Below are positions 36,737-47,450 of a stretch of 64,000 nucleotides of DNA, piece after piece. Source of the stretch: Saccharum officinarum. Lineage: Eukaryota > Streptophyta > Magnoliopsida > Poales > Poaceae. Location: the NCBI GenBank assembly GCA_020631735.1, contig CM036191.1, forward strand, positions 37,307,335 through 37,371,334, read 5' to 3'. The stretch's first letter is position 1, and every line of letters starts with the position of its first letter. The notes beneath the pieces are model-generated. The model ran no database searches, was not told where the DNA came from, and was given only the letters and a program-made list of their open reading frames with translations. The translations under genes were made by a program, and so were the position numbers.

Positions 36737-37965
36737 CCGCGAATCTAGCTTGGTGGAACATTGTGCATAAGCAAAGGTAGCGGCGTTGTTGGTGTTGGTG
36801 TCCATTGCTAGCTTCCTCCGTCATCGCCAGTTTGTTGCTGGATTCCGCCGACACCCCGGGTCGCACCCTGCATGGCCCCACCTAAGCTCGGTGGACCGCC
36901 GCGAGGCGCGTGCTAGGAGGTCAGTGGTTTGTCACCACGAGCAGAGTGCCATGGCAGGTTCACCCTTCACCACCATCGTCGTAGCAGACTTGCGCCACTT
37001 GCAATCCCTTTGTGTGGTGGCAAAAACCGTGACAGCGCAGGCAACGCCATGGCAACCGACAAAGTCGCTACTCTGTGTGAGTAGGACAAACTGTTGAAAC
37101 ACCTATCACGAAGAAGCTCTGCGAGGATCCTCCAGGCCTGCAGGAGCCATTTAGGATGAGGCTCAACAGCGGCAGCCATAGGTTGTGTCTCCTGCCGCTG
37201 GAGGATCTCTTGCCACTCATCGGCATTGGGGGCGGAGACCCATCCGTGGCATCCGCGGGCAGGGACGCGACTATCCACATGTCGAGTAGGCAGGCCGCAC
37301 ACCAGCTGGGAGCGCAGTCAGCAGTGTTTCCCTTGCCTTCACCCAGGTCCCTGACGTCCCATGTCCGCTCCGTCGGGGTGGTCATCGTCAGACTCCTCGT
37401 CGTCATCGTTCGCACAACGACGGCACTTCCTGTGCCCTCCGGAGGAGCAACCTGGGTGGAACGCATGCCTACGGTCGGCGGGACGATGACTCAGCGGAGG
37501 GTTCACTCCCCCAGTCCCCAATAGGGGCGACGGGTCAACGTCCAACACAGATCTATCCCGCACGCACTATAGCGGGCCGCCGGCTCCGGTGGTGGAGGAG
37601 GTGGCCGTGGCAGCGGTGGCATCCTGCTAGGGGACACTAGAGGAGCGACGGTGGCGACTAAGCCGCGCGCTTCCCTACGCCGGCCTTCGCACACGGGTAA
37701 GGAGGGACAGGCGGCCATGGGGCCCGAGTTCTTGCCCTGCCCGGCTGCTGAGTGGCCACGGCGGCCTTAGCCGGCCCAGGCGGTTGAGGGGTGCCGACAG
37801 AGCAGCCCGACGCGGGTGGCGGCGGCCATGTCACATGCACGCACTCTCTCTCGCGAGCGAGGGGGGGAGGCGGGAGCAGACTCAAGGCTAGGAGTGGAGA
37901 AGAATGATGGGAGAGGGGGAGGGCGCTACCGCTGCCGGCGGTGAGGGAGCCAGGGGCTAGGGTTC
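36737..37965 (-). pseudogene. Zinc-knuckle ORF relic, N-terminal and middle part
   Basis: Continues the relic at 23,085-23,810 across the LARD. Near 37,095-36,990 on the minus strand one frame reads CFNSLSYSHRVAT and the next frame CLRCHGFCHH. Together they resemble paired CCHC zinc knuckles (CFNCLS.SHRVATC..P.RCLRC type) with a lost Cys and a frameshift. Upstream are acidic, Asp-rich stretches (DDDEESDDDH near 37,410) and a Pro-rich N-terminal region. Several frames must be combined, so there is no intact product. Confidence 0.5.
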
Positions 37966-39401
37966 CATGCGACCTCCTAACGGTTCGGACTCTTAAGATC
38001 GGAGATGTATAGATATATTTTATATAAATTGCTACCTATATGTTACACCGAAATGATGTGAACGTCACTTGCATGCAGGACATAATGGCATATTGCGATT
38101 ACTTCACATTAATTAGTACTTGAAAACATATTAAAAACATGTTTTTATCAGAAAAGTTAATATATATACCTTGTTAGCACTTATAGGAAGCAGCAATGTA
38201 GCAGTCAAGTCGATAGTTCTAGAAACCATTGCATAGGATAAGAAGAAAGGATCAAAGCAAAAATGTCGTGACTTGCGACTTCGATAGAGCAGGCAGTGGC
38301 TGACCGGTGGGGCCTCCCTAAATTAAAAAAAATTAGGTCCGGATTCATGAATTTTTGGAAATAAATTTATAAGGACGGCTCTATATCCAACTGCTCCTAC
38401 AAATATTGATCCGTCATTACAAGGTTTGTAGGGACGACTGGCTAATCGTCCCTATAAATTAGACATTTGTAGCAACCCCTACTTAGGATCGGCCTACAAA
38501 ATTGCTCCAAAAGGACACCCGCCGCCCCTAAAAAATCATGCCTGGCGTAGCGATGGTGTGTACGTGAGGACTCGACACGCACAAGTAAAGAGAGAAGGCA
38601 GCAGGACGTACGGACCGGACGCGCGGAGCTAGTGCGAGCTCGAAGTCAAGTCATGGGCTACATGCCAAAACGCCAGTCGCCAACTCGCCATCAGGCCAGT
38701 TTTCAGTTGTGCAGAATAACACGACCTTTGGTGACTTTTTTTTTATCCTGACCTTTGGTGACTTGGTCCCGTCTGATAGGGGGCTGCAGGCATTGTGATG
38801 ACTAGGGGCCCATGGAGCTGGGGGCCATGAGTATACCCCTCTGTAGCACAGGTATTCATGGTCATACGGCCCATCGCTTCGTATCGATGTATCCTATTCT
38901 CGCATGAGCCCTGGTCGTGACCCTTTGTTTCGTGATCGTGACTTCCTTCGCGGTGACCGCACGTCTGCCGTCTACATGCAGGTTCCGGCGACCGGCATTC
39001 CCTGTCTTCCTCAACTAAATCTTGCCTGTCTTGTCTGTCATCTCTCTATGTGAATGTGATCCACTATCCTTTCGGCCAACGGCCAGCGACACGCCGACAC
39101 TGCGGTAAGTGATTACTAGAGTTCAGTTATCAGTTATAGGAAATTAGGGATAGGGGCATAGGGCTTGATCTAATTTTCTGAATTCTTAATCGCCATATTG
39201 AAACATTAGATTGTTGGGCCCTTAGTGTCTTGCATGCGCAAAGGCCCTATAAATTGTTGAGACGGCCCTACACATCCAAAAATTAGCGACCTAACAACAT
39301 ATATATGGTGACCATCGTTACGTGCAACGTACCTGTGTGTTGTGCGCTGAGCAATTTACAGGTGAAACTGCGTGGAATGTACGATCAACTAGGTAACGAT
39401 C
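37966..39401. other. Intergenic; CACTA-like subterminal texture at about 38,330-38,540
   Basis: GTAGGGACGACTGG, ATCGTCCCTATAAAT and related inverted units recur at 38,420-38,530, as in CACTA or related DNA transposon ends; no clean termini were found. The remainder shows no coding exon. Confidence 0.4.
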
Positions 39402-39403
39402 TA

Positions 39404-40081
39404 CTCCCTCCATCCAAAAATATTGTGGTTCTAGAGATGGGCAACGACCAATGAGCCAAGCAAAAGACTACAATACCCCTACATCCTCTCTCTTATCTTC
39501 TTCCCCATTCTTCCCGTTCACATCAGTGAATCCCAGTTTCGACGAGGTCGGGACGGGCGCGATTCCGGCGAAGCCTGGCCGGATCCAATGAATCTAGCTC
39601 CGGATCCAGCCGCGGCTTGTGGGGACCGGTGAGGTCTCCTCCTCGCTCACGTGCCGAGGGTGGGCACGGGTGTCGTCGACATGCTGATGGCGCGACCCGC
39701 TTGGGTTATCCTGGCCGGCTCGCCGTCGAGTCGCTCCACCTCCACACTGGCCGCTCCGCCTGGGGACGACCGCTCTACTCATGTCCACATCGATGCTGAC
39801 CGGCTCCAACTGGATGCCGACAGCCTCTTCCTCATCGCCGCATGTGGAAGAGAAGAAGAAGACGGGTGCGGTGGTGCAGGTGGGACGGGCATGGCGGTGG
39901 GGATACGTTGGGAGGGAACGGGCGCGTTCGTGGGGATGGATGGAAGGATTGGGACGAAGAGATAAGGTTGTAGCCCAGTAGACCTGCAGCCTTGTGCAGG
40001 TGGAGAGTAGTGTCTAAATCGACACTCTTTGCAGAACAACATTGGAACACCAAAACGACTCTATTTCTGGGACGAAGGGAG
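39404..40081. mobile_element. Stowaway-like element with GC-rich filler, about 680 bp
   Basis: The left end CTCCCTCCATCCAAAAATA and the right end, read inverted as CTCCCTTCGTCCCAGAAATA, are matching Stowaway-type TIRs, flanked by TA on both sides (39,402-39,403; 40,082-40,083). Typical Stowaway MITEs are 80-350 bp and AT-rich. Here the interior (about 39,480-40,010) is GC-rich, contains overlapping short open frames and looks acquired. No domain recognised. Confidence 0.7.
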
Positions 40082-40428
40082 TAAGACCCTCCACAATGTG
40101 CTGCTTGAGTGATGCCCAAAAGAGAGAATATTATAGCATGAATCCTCTCATTGTGTGAGCGATGCCTAGAACCAGGTGTGCCCAAAAAACGCGGAGCGAC
40201 GCATGTAGTTGCGCCGATGCCGGGCGATGCTTGAACAATAAAGAAAGATTTTCTTGTGGCGAGAAACTGCTGGACACAAAGACATGGGTCCCGTCGGATT
40301 TGATGGCTTCGGTGCAGACCACTGCAGCTCTTCCGGCAGCGATGCCCTATACTTGACGTGGTACCCATTTAATTTGGAGCAACAGTGGCACATTGTGGCC
40401 GGCCTAACAAACAAGTATGCATGGCAGG

Positions 40429-40972
40429 TAGGGACGAAAACGGACAGAATTTTTCTCGTACTGTCCCGTTCCGTTTTCTATATTTTTCCATCTGTTTCCG
40501 TATTTGCGAGATCCCGTTTTTGTATTTGCGGAAGTAGAAAATTGTGTTTTCCGTCTGTTTCCGAGTAATCCCGTTTTAATATGGAATAGACCCGTATTTA
40601 TTCCGTTTTTATCCCGTTTTCAATCTATGCTCAACATGTTCAACAATTACATGTCCTTATGTTATGTTAATATAACTACGAATCACCAAATATACATGTT
40701 ATGTTCAGGTACATAGTATGTAAATGAATATTAAACTTTGTATATATTATTACATGACTTTATATATGTATACTTTGAGAATATTATATTATGTGATCTT
40801 AATTTAATTTTCCGGCTCTCTATCCGTATTTGTTCGTTTCCGTATGTCCGCATATTCCGATTTCGTTTTCGAACCCGTATTTTCCGATCCCGATCCCGTT
40901 TCCGCCAAAAAAATATAGAAACGGAAGTAGAAATAGGATTTTTCCGTCCGTTTCCGTCCATTTTCATCGCTA
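40429..40972. mobile_element. hAT non-autonomous element, 544 bp, TSD ATGGCAGG
   Basis: The left terminus TAGGGACGAAAACGGAC and the right terminus, inverted as TAGCGATGAAAATGGAC, are hAT-type TIRs. The 8-bp ATGGCAGG flanks both sides (40,421-40,428 and 40,973-40,980), the TSD size of hAT elements. The interior is built of degenerate TTTCCGT / CCCGTTT repeats in both orientations. No transposase. Confidence 0.88.
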
Positions 40973-41119
40973 ATGGCAGGACAGGAAAGGTTCTTCGGCA
41001 GTTCGCGTATCTGTGTCCTCATCCGTGCAGACGGGCGGTGCTGTGCCAACGTATGTGCGGTCAACCGGTCATCAGTTCTTCGTATTTGCTTCCGGTACGG
41101 TACGCTTTGTGGATCTCCA

Positions 41120-41455
41120 TTTTGATGTTCGCCATGGATTATTTGCAGCGTCCCACCCAAATTAATCAAAGTCCGTACATTTTTTTTAGGGTGATAAAAT
41201 AAAAAGCAGTACAAAAGCTTTCGTGTGGCTGCCCAGCCCGGCCCGTGTTTGCGTACAAATGCTTTGCAAGCAAGTTAGTTTGCTTGCGCCCATACAGGCA
41301 CCAAAGGCCGAAACCAAGCCCAGCTCTACCCAGCCCATCGCACATCGTCGGCCCAACCTCTCCGTACGTCAACACACCAACTGGCATTGCCGCATCTCCA
41401 CCCCCATTCCCCAAGCTGGCCGGCTAGCTAGTCAGAAATTCGACCAGTATCACAA
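41120..41455. repeat. Paralogue of 11.0-12.6 kb, without the insertions
   Basis: Shares GCAGCGTCCCACCCAAA, TTTTTTAGGGTGATA-like, GTACAAATGCTTTGCAAG, GCCCATACAGGCACCAAAGG and CTGGCATTGCC in the same order with 10,975-11,474 plus 12,450-12,610. It has neither the SINE nor the 975-bp retroposon, so it shows the pre-insertion arrangement. Confidence 0.75.
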
Positions 41456-41804
41456 GTGAACAGCAGATCAAAACAAGAGATTATCCGGATTCATTCCTCA
41501 AACCGAAGAAGATACTATTATCGACACGAGAAAATCGACCGCTGAGCGCACCGTGCGCCAATAATCGAAGAACAAGATCGAATCGGACGGCCATGACGAT
41601 GAATGGGCATTCTTGGTAAGCCAGTATATATATAGTTTCATTAAGTTTATTCTAGCACAGGAACAAACGAAAGCAAGCGCGAGACGAGGCACGTAATGGT
41701 ACATTATTATTATTATATATAATGATATTTATAAATAAAAATATCCATCCTCTAGATATATATGGTGCGATCGAGCTAGAGGATGGATATCTCACATATT
41801 ATCA

Positions 41805-42038
41805 TCACTGATCGTAGTAGACGAGTCGGATGCGCGAGCCTTGCACGATGGAGTAGTCCTCCGTGTTCTTGGCGTCCATGAGCTCGGTGCCGCCGAGGAA
41901 GAGCTGCATGGAGGCCACCGGGACGTCCTTACGCTTGCCGATCTCCTCCTTGATCTCCTTTACCGTGGCCAAGTACCACACCTCGAGGGTGAACTCCTCC
42001 ACCTTCCCGTCCCTCCTCGTGTAGATCGTCACGTCCAT
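41805..42038 (-). CDS. Ubiquitin-like protein, 77 aa, no C-terminal Gly-Gly
   Basis: I start at the ATG at 42,038, although the frame is open to 42,245, because the beta-grasp fold begins here and a TATA box sits 70 bp upstream. From TLEV onward the protein aligns with ubiquitin without gaps (TVKEIKEEI for TIDNVKAKI, VPVASMQLFLGGTELMD for IPPDQQRLIFAGKQLED, DYSI for DYNI, RLV for HLV). The lysines at the K48 and K63 positions are Thr and Gln. The protein ends YYDQ at the position of ubiquitin residue 74, so the Gly-Gly needed for conjugation is missing. It may act as a non-conjugated binding module, or be a relic of a longer UBL protein. It is intronless. It lies about 2.6 kb from two RBR ubiquitin ligases, a suggestive but unproven link. 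Confidence 0.75.
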   Translation of the reverse strand: MDVTIYTRRDGKVEEFTLEVWYLATVKEIKEEIGKRKDVPVASMQLFLGGTELMDAKNTEDYSIVQGSRIRLVYYDQ

Positions 42039-42108
42039 CGCCGCCCTTTGGCTACGTACGGGTGGTGCTGGCAGTGTTCTACTCGTCGTCTGCATTAGTC
42101 TTTGGTAC

Positions 42109-42120
42109 CTATATATATAG
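42109..42120 (-). promoter_or_regulatory. Putative TATA box of the ubiquitin-like gene
   Basis: CTATATATATAG, 70 bp upstream of the chosen ATG on the minus strand. Confidence 0.5.
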
Positions 42121-42433
42121 ACTCCGTGGATCGTTGGAGCGTATGGTAAATGTAGGACCATAAGGATCTGAATGTTATGGTAAGAAAAATATATAGAAGG
42201 ATTATTCATTGATTGGAATTCGCAATCTATCTTACGTATGGTCATTTTTAAAAAAAATGATATACGATTCCATTTCCATATATCTATACCTTTTATATAT
42301 GATCATCAACAAAAATAATATATTCCTTGTTTAAATTAAAATAGCAGCCCCGGCCCGCGTGTGCATGCATGCACGTTTAGTCTGCTTTGGCCCATACGCA
42401 CATCAGGCCCAATCCAATAGCACAACCGACGAA

Positions 42434-43617
42434 CCCCAACTTTTGTCGTGATCCGATTTATCACCCTCATTTATAAAACCAGTTGTACCCCTCAAGAAAA
42501 ACAATATAAAACCGGTTGTTTGAGCTCCTTCAACTTTTAACGTCCTTTTAGATTTTTATGGTGGTACTATTGATGTGGCACCGCAGCAGAGGGAGATAAA
42601 TTGGACTAGTTATAAAAAATTCGGGGAGGCAAATTAGACTTATTTAAAAAATATCTAAAAAATTATAAAAATAATTTCAAAATTTTATCCAAATTTTTTT
42701 ACATGGAAAAAATAATGCAAGCAAAAAATCATAAAATTTAGCTTACTCTTAGAAAATTCATATAAATTTTGTTTTAGCTTAAAAATTATGAAACCGATTT
42801 TCGTTTTTTCTAATATAATGCTCTATCTTATTGTGCCTAGTCGAAATTGCTTGACACTTGGTGGTCTCATTTTGGTACTTATTTGCTAGTACAATCCCTT
42901 GTTATTATCTATTTACAATTAAACAATGTTGATTGTCTAGACTACGTAGAAGCTCTGGGGAAACTTAATTAAATTCAATAATATGTAAAGCTTAATTAAA
43001 TATATTAAATGAAGGGTGCATTAAAGCATATATGGCAGGGTGCATGCATCAACTCAAGCTAACACGACTACTTTGAAAATCCTATAGTTCGTAATGACGC
43101 TCTGTTGGTGCTTTTACGTAATTCGAACAATATGATCTACGTCATCCAATTACAATATATAACGAAAGCTTCTTGCTAATAAGAACCAAAACGAGTCCAT
43201 CAAGATTCAAAAAATTTCAAGCTACGCATCATAAGATGGAGCATGATTTTAGAAAAAAAAAATGTAGCTTCTTTCATAATGTTCCAAGTTTAAACAATTA
43301 TATGATTTTCTAAGAGTAAACCAAATTTTATGATTTTTAGTTGCAGTATTTTTTATTTAAAAATATTTGAATATTTTTTTTTGAATATTTTTATAATTTT
43401 TCAGATTTTTAAAAATATTTCTAGCCTGATTTACCTCTCTAAACTTTTAACGTGATTTACCGTCCACTAAGGTGGCGCCACATCAGCAAAATCACCATCA
43501 AAATCGACTATAGTGGCAAAAACAAATGGTTTTAAAAGTTGAAGGAGGTTAACCAATTGGTTTTGTAAATGAAATGGGTAAATTGGACTATCCCAAAAGT
43601 TGAGGGGTCAAAAGGAC
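42434..43617. mobile_element. Long fold-back element, about 1.2 kb
   Basis: The left arm (CCCCAACTTTTG..GATC, ATTTATAAAACCAGTTG, CTCCTTCAACTTTTAA, GATGTGGC) is mirrored on the right (complement of CCCAAAAGTTGAGGGG, CCAATTGGTTTTGTAAATGAAATG, AAAAGTTGAAGGAGG, GCCACATCAGC). Arms of roughly 200-280 bp enclose an AT-rich centre. A related scrap lies at about 44,090-44,340 (TTACCTCCTTCAACTAG, GTGGCGTCCCGTCAGCCAC). This resembles long-TIR MULE-like or fold-back elements of grasses; no TSD was assigned. Confidence 0.6.
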
Positions 43618-43668
43618 TTTTTTAATACCTTTGGCTGCAAGCTTTTTCTCTACTTAACTAAAAAATGC

Positions 43669-43955
43669 TTACGGAGCGAAGGGGCATGTAGCCTAGTGGT
43701 TACAACAGGCTCAGTAGCACCTCAGGTCATGAGTTTGACTTTTCATGGGAGTGAATTTGCCAGGTTTTAATGGCGTTGTGCTTTCAGTGATAGATGAAGT
43801 TCTTGTCGGCTACGAGGCGTTTGTGGTGACTTCGTCAATCTCGAGGATTTGTCGGCCTAGTCTTCGAAGATACTCATAGGGGTAGGTTTGCGTGCTTGCG
43901 TTCATAGGGGTGAGTGTGCATGCGTTGTAAGTGTCTGGGTTGTTGTGTAATTGCA
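43669..43955 (+). mobile_element. SINE with short TSD
   Basis: Box A TAGCCTAGTGG (43,689-43,699) and box B-like GGTCATGAGTTTGAC (about 43,725-43,739) form a tRNA-derived head. The body ends in TTGTGTAATTGC followed by an A run. AAAAAATGC is present on both sides (43,660-43,668; 43,956-43,964). It is a different family from the SINE at 11,040. A related tail is at 18,190. Confidence 0.75.
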
Positions 43956-43964
43956 AAAAAATGC

Positions 43965-44451
43965 ATGCTAGAACCAAAACCTTTTTCTCAACCTTAAGGT
44001 TAAGGTAGACTCTGACATTCGAAGACCCATATCCACCGTACCATCAGGCTCTAGGAAATGGCAACCCAACAAGAAACGCTAGCCCCATTCAACTATTAGG
44101 GATTTACCTCCTTCAACTAGAAATCAGAACCTCAAATTATTGAAACCATCTAAATTATCGAAACCCTATGATTTACACCTCTGAGCGGTCTTGGTAAGTC
44201 ACCCACGTCAACCATCCTATGTGGCGTCCCGTCAGCCACGAGGAAGGTAAATCGGACTTTTAAAATTAATTAGGGAGATCTATTAGACTTTATAAAAAGG
44301 TTACAAGCAATTTTTCAAAAAATTATCCAAATATTTTAATATATGCTCGGGTCACGATCTTATACTTTGTAATTTTGGAAACTTTATACTTAGTAATTAA
44401 ACAATAGATACTGCTCTTGAGTTTACCAATCCTAGGTATAGATGTTGTGGA
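43965..44451. other. Intergenic DNA upstream of the first RBR gene
   Basis: Contains the fold-back scrap at 44,090-44,340 described with the element at 42,434. No clear TATA box or gene was recognised. Confidence 0.4.
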
Positions 44452-44507
44452 TCCAGGGGCTCGAAGATTTTTCGGAAGGTCCAGGGGCTCGAAGAATTTT
44501 CGGAAGT
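44452..44507. repeat. 28-bp tandem duplication in the 5' flank of the first RBR gene
   Basis: TCCAGGGGCTCGAAGA(T/A)TTTTCGGAAG occurs twice head to tail (44,452-44,479 and 44,480-44,507) with two or three differences. Confidence 0.85.
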
Positions 44508-44686
44508 CAAAGCGGGGAATGCAATAATTTACTTACAAATCTGATCGGTTTCTCCAAATCATAACGATATGCACGAGAGTTTGTTTGGAAGCAAAATCCT
44601 CTGGTCAACAATATTTTAGGAGAGTTCGCATGCATGGCACCCGCAACTCTAACCATTCGCCAGTGACCCTGGCGGTGCGGCGCGGC

Positions 44687-46467
44687 ATGTCGACAGCCGG
44701 AGGCGGTAAGGGCCGCCGCTCCGTCAGGAAGACGAGAAGCAGACACGGCGATGGCGAGAATGGCGCCGGCAAGAGATGCCGGGTGGACGACGTCAAGGAC
44801 TACGGCGATGGCGAGTTTGGCGCCGGCAAGAGATGCCGGGTAGACGAGGACGACTACGGCGATGGCGAGATCGGCGCCGGCAAGAGACGCCGGTTTGACG
44901 AGGACTACAACGATGGCGAGACCGGCGCCGGCAACGGCACGGGGGATTACAACATAAACGGTGACGAGATCGACGACAAAGGCGACTGCACCGGTGAGGA
45001 TTTGATCTACTACTACAGCGACGATGACGAGGAGACGGAGGTCGACGGCGCCGAGGCGATCAAACGCGCCGAGGAGAGGTACATCGTTCTGAGCCAGGAC
45101 GCTATCCGCGCGCGGCAGGAAGCGGACATCGCCGAGGTCGCCGATGTGCTGTCCATCCCACCGGGCTTCGCCGCCGTCATGCTGCGCCACTACAAGGGGC
45201 GAGCGATGCGGGTCCAGGAGGAGTGGTTCTCCGACGACCGGCGCATCCGCGAGGCCGTCGGCCTGCCCGCGGACGGCGGCGTCCTCGTGCCCACGGTGCT
45301 CAGCCGCAAGCGTCTCGTCTGCGCGATCTGCTTCAGAAGGTTCCCCGCCGGCCGGAAGAGGTCCGCGGCGTGCTCCACTCCACCCACTTCTACTGCGACG
45401 AGTGCTGGCGCGGGTACATCCGCGCAGCGGTGGAGGACGGTCCGCGGAGCCTATCGCTGCGGTGCCCGGACCCGTCCTGCTCGGCGGCCGTCGTGCGCGA
45501 GCTGGTCGAAGAGGTGGCCGACGACGAGGAGAAAGCCCGGTACGCTCAGTTCGCGCTCTGGTCGTTCGTGGACGAGAGTGGCTGCTGGATCAAGTGGTGC
45601 CCGGGACGCGGGTGCACCCGCGCCGTGGAGTTCGTCGGCTGCGCCGGCGACTCGACGGACGTGTTCTGTGAGTGCAAGCACGGCTTCTGCTGGAGCTGCG
45701 GCGAGGAGGCGCACCGGCCGGTGTCGTGCGACACGGTGCGCGCGTGGCTGGCCAAGAACATCTCGGACTCGGAGACGGCCAACTGGGTGCTGACCAACAC
45801 CAAGAACTGCCCCAAGTGCCGGCGGCCGATCGAGAAGAACCAGGGCTGCAACCACATGACGTGCAGCACCCCCTGCTACCACCAGTTCTGTTGGATCTGC
45901 CTGGGACCATGTGAGTGCGGTAGCTACCGGGCGCGGCAGAACAAGGTCAACGCCGGCCAGCGACGGCGGGAGCAAGCCAAGGCGTCGTTGGACAGGTACC
46001 TGTACCACTACGAGCGCTGGGCAGCCAACCACACGTCGCTGCAGAAGGTTTTCAAGGACTTGGCCGACCTGGAGCGCTCGGGGCTGGAGAAGATGGCGGT
46101 CAAGGTGCACGTCCCGGCCAGCGATCTGAGGTTCCTGACCCAGGCGTACGAGCAGGTCGCCGACTGCCGGCGAGTCCTACGATGGGCGCACGCGTACGGC
46201 TACTTCCTGGACCCGGAGCGCGACGCCATCAAGCACAACCTGTTCGACCAACTTCAGAAAGACGCCAACAGCTCACTGGAGCGCCTGCACGGCTGCGCCG
46301 AGGTGGAGAGGATGGAGCTCTGCGCCGGCGACGCGGCCGACGTCACCGAGAGGTACAAGAGCTACAAGAAGAAGCATCAGAGCCTCACCCAGGTGACGCG
46401 GCACTACTTCGAGAACCTCGTGAAAGCGTTCGAGACCAACCTGGCCGAGGTGGACACGGCCGAGTAG
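44687..46467 (+). pseudogene. RBR (Ariadne-class) E3 ubiquitin ligase, frameshifted in RING1
   Basis: Intronless. The start is ATG 44,687 or ATG 44,630 (both in frame); an open stretch before them has only a TTG. The first frame encodes a basic/acidic head with three to four GDGExGAGKR(C/R)R repeats (44,744-44,940), an acidic tract, a UBA-like region (LLRHYKG type, here MLRHYKGRAMRVQEEWF) and the first RING1 cysteines (VCAICF, about 45,317). At 45,374-45,383 TCCAC is tandemly doubled, and RING1 continues in another frame (HFYCDECWRGY). That frame runs through the IBR (about 45,597-45,729), RING2 with catalytic Cys (QGCNHM, codon 45,847-45,849), and the Ariadne domain (RYLYHYERWA, RRVLRWAHAYGYFL) to TAG. 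The ligase would accept ubiquitin on the RING2 Cys. As sequenced, translation from the start loses IBR, RING2 and Ariadne. Both frames are otherwise clean, so the shift is very recent, polymorphic or an assembly error. Confidence 0.85.
44744..44940 (+). repeat. Coding tandem repeat (57/54/51-bp units) in the first RBR gene
   Basis: Units start at 44,744, 44,801, 44,855 and 44,906. Each encodes (H/Y/N)xDGExGAGKRCRVDxxD, giving repeated KRCR/KRRR basic clusters that could serve as nuclear localisation signals. The paralogue at 50,790 lacks this array. Confidence 0.85.
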
Positions 46468-46512
46468 GGCATGGATGGATTCCAAACCCATGCTATCTTT
46501 CATCAGATTTAT

Positions 46513-46570
46513 CGCATTCAAGACTTAATTCGTGTGTTATTCGCATTCAAGACTTAATTCGTGTGTTATT
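46513..46570. repeat. Perfect 29-bp tandem duplication in the 3' flank of the first RBR gene
   Basis: The unit begins CGCATTCAAGACTTAATTCG; two exact copies lie head to tail (46,513-46,541 and 46,542-46,570), 46 bp after the stop codon. Confidence 0.95.
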
Positions 46571-47450
46571 CAGTTTAGCTTCACTCATTCTTTTGTCTGT
46601 CATTTTGCAAAAACTAGAAGCATACCCCCATGTGTTCTTGCGGTAATGCGTTCTCGCGGGAATTGCAGATCATTTAGAATTTCATTATTAGACTATATAT
46701 ATAGTTATATTTATGTAAAGGAATAAACTATTATAAACTAATTCTAGTGGATTGCGTGGACAAAAGAAAATACTTAGATGTCTTACTGACATGAACATCC
46801 AAAATTACATGTGCTAGTAGGTTTTAATTGCATGAGATAGTGTACTGTGAGATACATTGCTAATGTGATTTAGGGTTATATAAGAGATAATATAGAACTT
46901 CCATACACATCCGTGTCATTGCTTTATTCCCTACGGTTACGAGTGACCGCAAATCTCAATCTAAGAGAGGCCATAGTCAAAAGATCGTTCATAGGACTAA
47001 CCGGAGTATGTCTTGAAAGCAACTTCATCGACTTGCCAATAATTTTGACAGTGACTTTTTTTCCATATATACTCCAACGTACTACTAAAACTAAAACGTT
47101 CTCCAAATATAACCCATAGCACGTGGATGTGGATCCACGTATTCTATTCCCATCTCCTTTCCCTCGTCCTCTAAAGCATTCTCCTAGCTTGTATCATCCA
47201 TAATATCTGGATCTATAAATTCTATTCCCCTATCCTTTTGGAGGACGAATCACATGACCCTTCATCCTCCTCACCCGTGTCACCCACATCCTCATGGAAC
47301 TCACTCATTCGCTCATCTTCCTCACGCAACCCTTTGCCGCCACCCCCTCCTTCGCGCCTCCACTACCAGCGACTGGTGGCTCCAGCTGCCTCACCACTCC
47401 ACGCACCTCCCACCGTTGTTCCCTAAACCCTGCCTAGCATAGCCGGTGGT
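46571..47450. other. AT-rich flank with possible poly(A) signal; no further gene
   Basis: AATAAA at 46,722 could end the first RBR transcript. From about 47,240 the sequence is C-rich (CCTCACCCG type) with short Pro/His/Ser frames and no domain. Confidence 0.35.

Noticed and set aside
44585..44629. Earlier start for the first RBR gene
   Set aside because: The frame is open but its first codon is TTG; the first ATG codons are at 44,630 and 44,687.
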